Assembly (NCBI GenBank): GCA_964391725.1
Contig: CAYMNB010000095.1
Span: 1 to 5,275 of the forward strand
Reading direction: 5' to 3'
Length of the DNA stretch: 5,275 nucleotides
Origin: SpSt-1165 sp964391725
Lineage (GTDB): Bacteria; Chloroflexota; Anaerolineae; Anaerolineales; Anaerolineaceae
Below, piece by piece: positions 1-5,275 of this stretch (the first letter of the stretch is position 1; every line of letters begins with the position of its first letter). Position numbers and translations under genes: made by a program. The notes below the pieces were generated by a model, which did no database searches, was not told the origin of the DNA, and saw only the letters and a list, made by a program, of their open reading frames with translations.

Positions 1-429
1 TTTGTTCGCATGGTCACTTACCTGGCAGAGAATGGCATCGGTGGATCGCGCAGTTCCGGTTATGGACAGGTAGAGATCAGTGATTGGGATTATGTTGATT
101 CCCAAGAGCCGGTTGACAGGGAATGGCTGCTGCTCAGCCGCTATATCCCCCGCGAGGACGAGACACCCGCGCTTACCTGGGCGAATGCTTCCTACCGCCT
201 TGAAGAAGTCGGGGGCTGGCTGCAGAGCCCCGGCCTGAAAGCTGAGCGCCGCAAGACTGTCAACATGGTCAAAGAAGGAGCGGTGCTGGGCCCTCTGGAA
301 AAAATGCCGCTGGGGCAAGTGGTCGATGTACAGCCGGTGTATGGCAAAAACGAGAAACCTATCCCACATCCCGTTTACCGCAGTGGGCTGGCATTTGGCG
401 TGGGTTACTCAGCAAGGAGCGACGGATGA
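1..429 (+). CDS. csm4: Csm4 (Cas5-like RAMP subunit of type III-A complex), C-terminal part
   Basis: The open frame runs in from the left edge with no start; the ATG at 10 is internal, since the frame is open from base 1 and a complete Csm4 is about 300 residues against the 142 seen here. Near the visible N-terminus a glycine-rich segment (GIGGSRSSGYGQ, nt 34-69) matches the G-loop of Csm4/RAMP proteins. It is followed by features typical of the Csm4 C-terminus: a SRYIP strand, a GGW motif, a K-x-VNMVKEG stretch, and the closing HPVYRSGLAFGVG. In the Csm complex Csm4 binds the crRNA 5' handle and contacts Cas10 (family knowledge). The stop overlaps the csm5 start as ATGA (426-429), and csm5 in the next position supports the call. 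The gene is GC-rich (38 of 60 bases in 181-240), unlike csm5. Family identity is confident; the missing N-terminal half cannot be judged. Confidence 0.9.
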   Translation, partial: FVRMVTYLAENGIGGSRSSGYGQVEISDWDYVDSQEPVDREWLLLSRYIPREDETPALTWANASYRLEEVGGWLQSPGLKAERRKTVNMVKEGAVLGPLEKMPLGQVVDVQPVYGKNEKPIPHPVYRSGLAFGVGYSARSDG

Positions 430-1517
430 CGACCTATCAACTACAAATATCACTCCTCTCACCCATCCATATTGGCAAGGGAGAAGAATTGCGGGCTGAC
501 TTTGACTTTATTCGCCTCGGCAATAATACTGTGCGATTAAATGAAGACGCCATATTAGAATCGTTCGCTGATAGATTCAAACCTGATCAACGCGGTAATT
601 ATCCGCTGCCCGGACAAATCTTACGGCAGGTAAACCAGGAAACCAACCCCAAATACCATCGCTACCTGCTGCGCGGAGCCACCCGATCAACACAGGTGGA
701 TGCTCGTTTGCAAGCCTGCATCAAAGACGTGTACGACAATCCCTACCTGCCAGGTTCTTCGATCAAAGGTGCGTTGCGTACCGCTGTTGCCTGGACGGGA
801 TGGGATGAAAAGAATGTCCGCGTCAACATGAATAGCCTTGAACGGCGCAAAGAATGGGCAGGACAAAAGCTGGAGAGAGATATTTTTGGCAAAAATCCTA
901 ACCACGACCTGTTCCGCGCACTCCAGGTCAGCGATTGTCATTCTGACACTGCACGAGAGAAAATGGTCATCACCAATGTACAGGTCTTGACCCGTGGCGG
1001 GGCAGGATCCCCCATTGAATTGGAAGCGGTAGCTGGCGATGTTGTGTTTACAGGCACGCTGAAAATCGATGATTTCCTGTTCTCAAAAACCGCAGAACCC
1101 GAGCTGCATTTCTCTCAACAGAAACATTGGCTGACTGGATTGATGACCCGTGTCCAGCAGCACAGTCAGGCGCGTCTGGCTGAGTTAGCTGAATGGTTCA
1201 AAGAAATTAATCAAGCAGAACGTGTACATACTTTCATTTCGCAATTATCAAAGTTCACCGCTGGAAAGCACCAGGCGTTGGCCCAGATCGGCTGGGGCAC
1301 CGGCTGGGATGGTAAGACCTTCTGGACCCACCTGACAAAGAATGAATATGAATATCAATTTGAACAAATTCTTGAAAAATATCGTATGGTCAGAGGCAAA
1401 CGACAGCAAGGCGATGACTTCCCCAAATCACGCCGTACCATCATGAGTGTTAAAGGCAACAATACCATTGCGATTGCTCCCTTCGGTTGGTGTCTGCTTG
1501 AATTGAAGGAACAGTAA
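426..1517 (+). CDS. csm5: Csm5, RAMP (Cas7-like) subunit of type III-A complex
   Basis: 363 residues, close to the usual Csm5 length. The N-terminus (LQISLLSPIHIGKGEE, about residues 6-21) is the characteristic first RAMP strand and turn of Csm5. Residues 106-120 carry the diagnostic PYLPGSSIKGALRTA motif. A basic LERDIFG segment and a SDC-containing strand follow, and a glycine/tryptophan-rich loop GWGTGWDGK (289-297) lies in the C-terminal third. Csm5 caps the 3' end of the crRNA in the Csm complex, and in some species it recruits nucleases for crRNA 3' trimming (known of the family, not shown here). The ATG at 426 is chosen because it overlaps the csm4 stop in ATGA and has AAGGAG at 414-419, 6 nt upstream. 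The stop is immediately followed by the next ATG. Composition falls from csm4 levels to 33-43 % GC in sampled lines. Paralogous RAMPs such as Cmr subunits are less likely given the order and the IKGALR motif context. Confidence 0.93.
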   Translation: MTTYQLQISLLSPIHIGKGEELRADFDFIRLGNNTVRLNEDAILESFADRFKPDQRGNYPLPGQILRQVNQETNPKYHRYLLRGATRSTQVDARLQACIKDVYDNPYLPGSSIKGALRTAVAWTGWDEKNVRVNMNSLERRKEWAGQKLERDIFGKNPNHDLFRALQVSDCHSDTAREKMVITNVQVLTRGGAGSPIELEAVAGDVVFTGTLKIDDFLFSKTAEPELHFSQQKHWLTGLMTRVQQHSQARLAELAEWFKEINQAERVHTFISQLSKFTAGKHQALAQIGWGTGWDGKTFWTHLTKNEYEYQFEQILEKYRMVRGKRQQGDDFPKSRRTIMSVKGNNTIAIAPFGWCLLELKEQ

Positions 1518-2771
1518 ATGAAGTTATTAACCTTCTTCGGCATCGCAAATTATTCAGCTACCATTTACCGTTGGAACGATCTTGAGGTAATGTCTCCCTA
1601 TTCTTCTATCGCTTCCTGTGATTTTTTGAAGCCTGATCAGTTGCTTGTGTTTCTAACAAAAGAAGCGAAAGAAAATGAACATTATGGAAAGATGATCGCT
1701 GCTGTTCCTGGTTCAATAGAAATCCTTCCGGTTACGATCCCTCTGGGAAAGGACGAACCTGAGTTATGGGAAATTTTTCAAACGATCACCAGCTATGTTG
1801 CCCCCGGTGAGGATGTTGCATTTGATATTACCAATGGACTTCGTTCGTTTCCACTGGTTGGTTTTTTGGCAGCTGCTTTTTTACGCTCCAGCTTTCATGT
1901 CAATTTGAAAGCTGTTTTGTATGGAGCTTTCGATGTCGGGCGTGCAAGAGGGGACGGCATCACACCGGTTTTTGATTTGAGTCCGATGTTAGAGTTGTTG
2001 GATTGGGCTGAAGGGGCTGACCGTTTTAACCGTACAGGAGATTCAAGATTCCTCGCTTCTTTGTTAAAGAAAAAACACGGACAATTAGGAAAACAATCCC
2101 AAAAAGATCCAGCCAGACTGGCGGCAATCAAGCCTTTAAGTGACCTGTCCGCCACGTTAGAAAATTTATCAGAAGCAACCCGATTTATACGACCATTAGC
2201 CGCGATTGATGAAGCTGCAAAAGTAGACGCCTTAATTGAACAATCAAGGCCGGAGTTGATGACGCATGACACGACTGCTCCTTTTTCATTACTTCTCGAA
2301 AATATTCGGGCTGGTTATCAACCCTTCGCCGGCATCACCGATGCATCTGTTACGATAAATGTTAAAGTAAGTTTACAACACCAATTGGCTCTGATTGCCT
2401 GGTACATTGAGCGTGAATATTGGGTACAGGCAATCACATTGTGCCGCGAATGGTTGGTAAGTTGGACGATGTTACAAATGTGTTTGACAGAGATGGTTAA
2501 CAAAGATGACCGTTCTCGGGTTGAAAATGCATTGAATTCACTGGCTCATCATTCAAACCAGGATAATCCAGACGTGATCGCTTTATCCAGGCGCCCTGAC
2601 GCAAAAGCGATTATGAAATTATGGAAAACTACGACCGATATCAGGAATGATATCGACCATGCGGGAATGCGTCCCGGTCCGGCAAGTCCAACCCGACTGA
2701 AAAACCAGATACAAAAAATCCACCAGCAACTGATCGCTTTACCGATCGACTCTTCCCAGGAGCCAGCATGA
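1518..2771 (+). CDS. csx1: CARF-HEPN ribonuclease, Csx1/TM1812 (Csx2) family
   Basis: 417 residues. The N-terminus (LLTFFGIANYSATIY, residues 3-17) and the motif FDITNGLRSFP (102-112) match the CARF domain of the TM1812/Csx2 group, in which the motif is normally DxTHG; here Asn106 replaces His. A variable, lysine-containing linker (about 185-280) leads to an alpha-helical C-terminal domain with the CREWLVSW helix (309-316) and RNDIDH (376-381), a HEPN R-x4-H RNase motif with candidate catalytic residues Arg376 and His381. By family knowledge, cOA made by target-activated Cas10 binds the CARF dimer and turns on non-specific HEPN RNA cleavage, causing dormancy or clearing phage RNA. The ATG directly abuts the csm5 stop, with GAAGGA at 1505-1510. 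The stop overlaps the next gene in ATGA (2768-2771). This is the most AT-rich gene of the window (20 of 60 GC in 1621-1680). It occupies the effector role that Csm6 fills elsewhere. Family is certain enough; the exact cOA ring size is unknown. Confidence 0.88.
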   Translation: MKLLTFFGIANYSATIYRWNDLEVMSPYSSIASCDFLKPDQLLVFLTKEAKENEHYGKMIAAVPGSIEILPVTIPLGKDEPELWEIFQTITSYVAPGEDVAFDITNGLRSFPLVGFLAAAFLRSSFHVNLKAVLYGAFDVGRARGDGITPVFDLSPMLELLDWAEGADRFNRTGDSRFLASLLKKKHGQLGKQSQKDPARLAAIKPLSDLSATLENLSEATRFIRPLAAIDEAAKVDALIEQSRPELMTHDTTAPFSLLLENIRAGYQPFAGITDASVTINVKVSLQHQLALIAWYIEREYWVQAITLCREWLVSWTMLQMCLTEMVNKDDRSRVENALNSLAHHSNQDNPDVIALSRRPDAKAIMKLWKTTTDIRNDIDHAGMRPGPASPTRLKNQIQKIHQQLIALPIDSSQEPA

Positions 2772-3151
2772 TCCTGCTCAACTTTTCACACCCCATCACC
2801 CCTGCCCAACAACAGCAGATCGAAGACATCACCGGGCAGCCCCTGGCACAGATCATTTCTGTGCCGACCCACTTTGACAACAGCCAGCCTTTTCTGCCCC
2901 AATTCGATAGGTTGATGGATCAAATCACGCTTTCGCCAGCGCAATGGCAGACCGAACCGATCCTCGTCAATCTGCCCTCATTGAACTTCATCGCGGCGAT
3001 GCTGCTGGCTGAACTGCATGGCCGCATGGGGTATTTCCCGCCCATTCTGCGCAGCCGGCCTGTCAACGACAGCCTGCCCCCGCACTACGAGATTGCCGAG
3101 ATCCTCAACCTGAACCACATCCGGGAGCAAGCCCGTGCCCGGCGCTACTGA
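2768..3151 (+). CDS. csx15: Csx15 family protein, proposed cOA ring nuclease or cOA-binding off-switch
   Basis: 127 residues, small and soluble, with no signal peptide or membrane segment. The N-terminus LNFSHPITPAQ (4-14), the VPTHFDNSQPF stretch (32-42), NLPSLN (68-73) followed by an alanine/leucine helix, and LHGRMGYFPPILRSRP (83-98) match my recollection of the Csx15 family found in type III loci. The alternation of strand, helix and a conserved NLPSLN turn fits a compact Rossmann-like fold; this is inference from sequence. Csx15 has been grouped with candidate ring nucleases that degrade or sequester cyclic oligoadenylate and so silence CARF effectors; the catalytic residues are not known to me, so I name none. 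Its gene overlaps the stop of the CARF-HEPN gene by ATGA, with AGGAG at 2758-2762, implying coupled translation and co-regulation with its presumed target pathway. GC content jumps to 52-67 % in sampled lines, in contrast to the gene it overlaps. Identification rests on recalled motifs and context. Confidence 0.75.
   Translation: MILLNFSHPITPAQQQQIEDITGQPLAQIISVPTHFDNSQPFLPQFDRLMDQITLSPAQWQTEPILVNLPSLNFIAAMLLAELHGRMGYFPPILRSRPVNDSLPPHYEIAEILNLNHIREQARARRY
3123..3127 (+). promoter_or_regulatory. Ribosome binding site supporting the GTG start of cas6
   Basis: GGGAG lies inside the 3' end of csx15, with a 7-nt spacer to the GTG at 3135. It favours that GTG over the in-frame TTG at 3153, for which no comparable site at good spacing is seen. 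Translation of cas6 from here would start before csx15 ends, giving a 17-bp overlap. Confidence 0.55.
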
Positions 3152-3986
3152 CTTGTTCTCGCTCACCCTGCACCTCAAGGTGCTGCCTTTCACCAACCAG
3201 CACACCCAGTCGCAAAGCTGGTGGGGGCGGGCCGCCCATCAATGGCTGTTGAACCTGCTCAACCAGTCTGACCCCACCCTGGCGCAGCGTATGCATGACG
3301 GTGACAGTGATCTGCGCCCTTTCACAGTGTCCTCGCTGCTCAATTATCACCCGCGCCGCGGGCTGCAGCCTGACCAGGTCTATGAGATGCGCGTGACTGC
3401 CCTGTCTGGCGAGATCGCCGCTGCTCTGCAGCGCGCCGCCGCTCCCGATGGCATTTTCAACAATGGCTGCAAAGCCGAGTTGGACCGCATCCTGTTCGAG
3501 GTTGTGGAAACCCGCATTGACAACCCGGGGGTCAACTTCCATGCGTTATGTGATGCCTACCTGTTACCAGGCCATTTTGTACCGCGTTCGATACAGCTTG
3601 AATTCATCAGCCCGACCGCTTTCAAGAAAGATGGGCGACTCAGCCAGTACTTCCCCGAACCTTCGCTGGTGTTTGGCAGCCTGCTGCGGCGCTGGAACCA
3701 GTTTGCGCCCCTGAATCTGCCCGATGAACTGCTGCGCTATGCGCGCGAGTGCCTGTGGGTCAGTGATTACAGCCTGCGCACTGTGCGCATTCCGCTCAAA
3801 CTGGAAGAAGATGAGAGCAAAGCCACCCTGAAGGGCTGCCTGGGCTGGGTGCGCTACCGCACCAACAACTTCGACCGCTACTGGATGAGCCTGGTGGAAG
3901 CGCTGGCTGCCTTCAGCGAGTTCAGCGGGGTGGGCGCCAAACTCTCATGGGGATTGGGGCAGACCCGCTTCCAGCGGCGCACCTGA
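3135..3986 (+). CDS. cas6: Cas6 pre-crRNA endoribonuclease
   Basis: 283 residues, typical for Cas6 of type I/III systems. The N-terminal RAMP strand (LFSLTLHLKVLPF, 7-19) is followed by a helix and RMHDG (52-56), then RPFTVSSLL (61-69). This is the usual Cas6 layout of a His just ahead of a P-F-T-x-S strand, making His54 the best candidate catalytic histidine (inference by analogy). The C-terminal half holds the second ferredoxin-like domain (SIQLEFISPTAF followed by FPEPSLVFGSLLRRWN) and ends with the glycine-rich loop SGVGAKLSWGLGQTRF (264-279), diagnostic of Cas6. It cuts the repeat RNA of the CRISPR transcript to give crRNAs with a repeat-derived 5' handle, which pass to the Csm complex. 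The start is a GTG overlapping csx15 by 17 bp; a TTG at 3153 is the alternative and would drop six residues without touching motifs. GC-rich (39 of 60 in 3361-3420), like csx15 and cas1. A 39-bp gap separates it from cas1. Confidence 0.9.
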   Translation: MPGATDLFSLTLHLKVLPFTNQHTQSQSWWGRAAHQWLLNLLNQSDPTLAQRMHDGDSDLRPFTVSSLLNYHPRRGLQPDQVYEMRVTALSGEIAAALQRAAAPDGIFNNGCKAELDRILFEVVETRIDNPGVNFHALCDAYLLPGHFVPRSIQLEFISPTAFKKDGRLSQYFPEPSLVFGSLLRRWNQFAPLNLPDELLRYARECLWVSDYSLRTVRIPLKLEEDESKATLKGCLGWVRYRTNNFDRYWMSLVEALAAFSEFSGVGAKLSWGLGQTRFQRRT

Positions 3987-4011
3987 CGCTCTTTTTGATC
4001 CACACCGGCAC

Positions 4012-4018
4012 AGGAGGG
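4012..4018 (+). promoter_or_regulatory. Ribosome binding site of cas1
   Basis: AGGAGGG stands 7 nt ahead of the ATG at 4026 in the 39-bp cas6-cas1 gap. It decides for this start over the in-frame ATG at 4035, which would be 16 nt away. The rest of the gap shows no promoter or hairpin I can support. Confidence 0.7.
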
Positions 4019-4025
4019 AACCAAC

Positions 4026-5057
4026 ATGCCGCCCATGTACGTCGTCCAGCAAGGCGCCCGCATCCGCATCAGCAACCGCCGCCTCACCGTCAACCTGGAA
4101 CACGAAGGAGAAAAACCCATCCAACTGGCTTCCATGCCCATTCACCAGGTCAGTCAGCTGGTGTTGTTGGGCAATATCGGCATCACCACCCCCGCCATCG
4201 GCTGGCTGCTCGACCAGGGCATTGACGTCGTTTTCCTCACCCAAACCGGCCAGTTCCGCGGGCATCTCACCAGTGGTCTGACCCCGCATGTGCGCCTGCG
4301 CCGCGCCCAATACCAACGCATCGGTGAAGAAACCTTCCAACTCAACCTCGCCAAACAGATCGTCAGCGCCAAGTTGACCAACCAGAAACACCTGCTGCGG
4401 CGCCAGGCACGCAACAAGCCCATTGCCGGCCTGGAGGCTTTTGTTGCTCGCATTGATCAATCGCTGGAACAAATTGCGCACAAAACCCGCCTGAGCAGCC
4501 TGCGCGGGTTGGAAGGCAGCGCGGCCGCCGCTTATTTTCTTGCCTACCACGCTTTCTTTGCCCCTGAATGGAAATTTGAAAAGCGCAACCGGCGCCCACC
4601 CACCGATCCCGTCAACGCCATGCTCAGCTTCGGTTACACTTTACTGGCCCACGCCGCCACCAGCGCGGTGCAATCGGTTGGTTTTGACCCCTACGCCGGT
4701 TTCCTGCACGAGGTGGTCTATAACCGTCCCGCTTTGGGGCTTGATCTGATGGAAGAATTCCGCCCTGTCGTAGATGGCATTGTGCTGCGTGCCGTCAACA
4801 CCAATGCGGTCCGGCCGCATGATTTTGAACAGGTGGCACCGCAGGAAGGCGATCCGCCCGAACGGTATGCCATCTACCTTTCAGAGGAAGCCAAACGCAA
4901 ATTCATCCAGATCTATGAAGCGCGCATGACAAGGACACTCTATTACGAACCCAATGCTCAGAAATTGTCCTTACGGCAGTGTATCATGGAACAGGCGCGC
5001 TGCCTTGCGCGCAGTGTTGAACAAGAAATACCCTATGAAGGCCTTCAGTTGCGGTAG
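4026..5057 (+). CDS. cas1: Cas1 spacer-acquisition integrase
   Basis: 343 residues, normal for a stand-alone Cas1. The N-terminal beta domain (about 1-85) starts MYVVQQGARIRISNRRLTV and contains GNIGITTPAIGWLLDQGIDVVF, both standard Cas1 strands. The helical C-terminal domain has LEGSAAAAYF, with Glu163; DPYAGFLHEV, with His228; and DLMEEFRPVVD, with Glu243. These align with the metal-binding triad Glu141/His208/Asp221 of E. coli Cas1, so the enzyme looks catalytically intact. With Cas2 it forms the (Cas1)4-(Cas2)2 complex that inserts prespacers at the leader end of the array. There is no fused reverse transcriptase and no Cas6 fusion, which some type III Cas1 proteins carry; cas6 is a separate gene just upstream. 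The ATG is fixed by AGGAGGG at 4012-4018. cas2 follows after 30 bp. GC-rich, matching csx15 and cas6. Confidence 0.96.
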   Translation: MPPMYVVQQGARIRISNRRLTVNLEHEGEKPIQLASMPIHQVSQLVLLGNIGITTPAIGWLLDQGIDVVFLTQTGQFRGHLTSGLTPHVRLRRAQYQRIGEETFQLNLAKQIVSAKLTNQKHLLRRQARNKPIAGLEAFVARIDQSLEQIAHKTRLSSLRGLEGSAAAAYFLAYHAFFAPEWKFEKRNRRPPTDPVNAMLSFGYTLLAHAATSAVQSVGFDPYAGFLHEVVYNRPALGLDLMEEFRPVVDGIVLRAVNTNAVRPHDFEQVAPQEGDPPERYAIYLSEEAKRKFIQIYEARMTRTLYYEPNAQKLSLRQCIMEQARCLARSVEQEIPYEGLQLR

Positions 5058-5072
5058 ATGCCGCTTCTTTTC

Positions 5073-5081
5073 AGGGAGGAG
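5073..5081 (+). promoter_or_regulatory. Ribosome binding site of cas2
   Basis: AGGGAGGAG is followed by a 6-nt spacer to the ATG at 5088. An in-frame ATG at 5058, directly after the cas1 stop, would add ten residues but has no purine-rich site upstream, and its added codons read through this SD sequence. The 5088 start is therefore preferred. Confidence 0.7.
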
Positions 5082-5087
5082 ACCCCG

Positions 5088-5275
5088 ATGGAAAATCATT
5101 CATTTTACCTGGCAGCCTATGACATCAGCAGCAACAAACGCCGCGCCAAGATCGCCAAGATCATGGAATCAATGGGCGCACGCGTACAGGGCAGTGTCTT
5201 TGAGATCTGGCTGGATGACGCCGCCCTGCAGCAATTGAACAAACGCTGCCGCAGGGTTATCAACGAAAAAGAAGA
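5088..5275 (+). CDS. cas2: Cas2 spacer-acquisition protein, N-terminal part
   Basis: The first 62 codons are present; the gene runs off the right edge, and a full Cas2 is usually about 85-100 residues. The N-terminal beta strand FYLAAYDIS (6-14) carries the conserved Asp12 at the end of strand 1, as in Cas2 ferredoxin-like domains. KRRAKIAKIMESMGARVQGSVFEIWL then gives helix 1 and strand 2 with the typical G-x-x-x-Q-x-S-V-F-E pattern. Cas2 is the central dimer of the Cas1-Cas2 integrase; its nuclease residue is not needed for integration in the studied systems. It lies 30 bp after cas1 with its own strong SD. An in-frame upstream ATG (5058) is possible but less likely. The CRISPR array often follows cas2 in such loci, which cannot be seen here. 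Confidence 0.94.
   Translation, partial: MENHSFYLAAYDISSNKRRAKIAKIMESMGARVQGSVFEIWLDDAALQQLNKRCRRVINEKE

Noticed and set aside
10..12. ATG at 10 as the start of a complete 139-residue protein
   Set aside because: The frame is open from base 1, no SD is visible, and the protein is plainly the C-terminal part of Csm4.
3105..3542. Open frame of 145 codons on the - strand over csx15 and cas6
   Set aside because: Shadow of two well-supported + strand genes; low-complexity composition and no recognisable domain.
3987..4025. Possible internal promoter or terminator between cas6 and cas1 (a short T run at about 3990-3995)
   Set aside because: Only 39 bp, no hairpin stem before the T run and no convincing -10/-35 pair; only the SD is supported.
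3947..4225. Open frame on the + strand bridging the end of cas6 and the start of cas1
   Set aside because: His/Pro/Arg-rich out-of-frame reading of cas6 and cas1; both real frames have clear motifs here.
3945..4550. Long open frame of 201 codons on the - strand, antisense to cas1
   Set aside because: It is opposite a Cas1 with full motifs; its protein is rich in Ala, Gly, Gln and Val as expected of a shadow of GC-rich coding sequence, and no SD or family motif is seen.
4954..5238. Open frame on the + strand across the cas1-cas2 junction, considered as a sign of a frameshift or fusion
   Set aside because: Cas1 ends normally and Cas2 starts with its own SD and motif; the other frame has no family resemblance.

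Overview
The window is the interior of a type III-A (Csm) CRISPR-Cas operon. All genes lie on the + strand and are packed with overlaps or gaps of at most 39 bp. The order is csm4 (3' end only), csm5, a CARF-HEPN protein of the Csx1/TM1812 (Csx2) family, csx15, cas6, cas1 and cas2 (5' end only). The window cuts csm4 and cas2. No CRISPR repeat, RNA gene, mobile element or terminator is visible inside it.

Layout: 1-1517 holds the backbone subunits of the Csm interference complex (Csm4 caps the crRNA 5' handle, Csm5 the 3' end). 1518-3151 is a cyclic-oligoadenylate (cOA) signalling pair: a CARF-HEPN ribonuclease that would be switched on by cOA made by Cas10 (outside the window), then a Csx15-type protein proposed to remove or sequester cOA. 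3135-3986 encodes the pre-crRNA endonuclease Cas6. 4026-5275 is the spacer-acquisition module, Cas1 and Cas2. Together the genes cover crRNA maturation, target-RNA binding, second-messenger immunity with a probable off-switch, and adaptation. cas10, csm2, csm3 and most of csm4 are expected upstream; the CRISPR array is expected beyond one end, most simply downstream of cas2.

At every gene start inside the window a Shine-Dalgarno-like sequence sits 5-7 nt upstream, and three junctions overlap (two ATGA, one 17 bp). This indicates one polycistronic, translationally coupled unit in a bacterium that uses SD initiation. Base composition is uneven: csm4 and everything from csx15 onward are GC-rich (single 60-nt lines of 63-67 %), while csm5 and especially the csx1-like gene are AT-richer (lines of 33-43 %). 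The protein style resembles type III loci of Chloroflexota (Anaerolineae-like), but that taxonomic guess is from memory of the families and is weak.

The system itself is of a known kind. The points most worth a second look are the CARF-HEPN/Csx15 pair, a His-to-Asn change in the DxTHG-type CARF motif, and the composition island over csm5-csx1.
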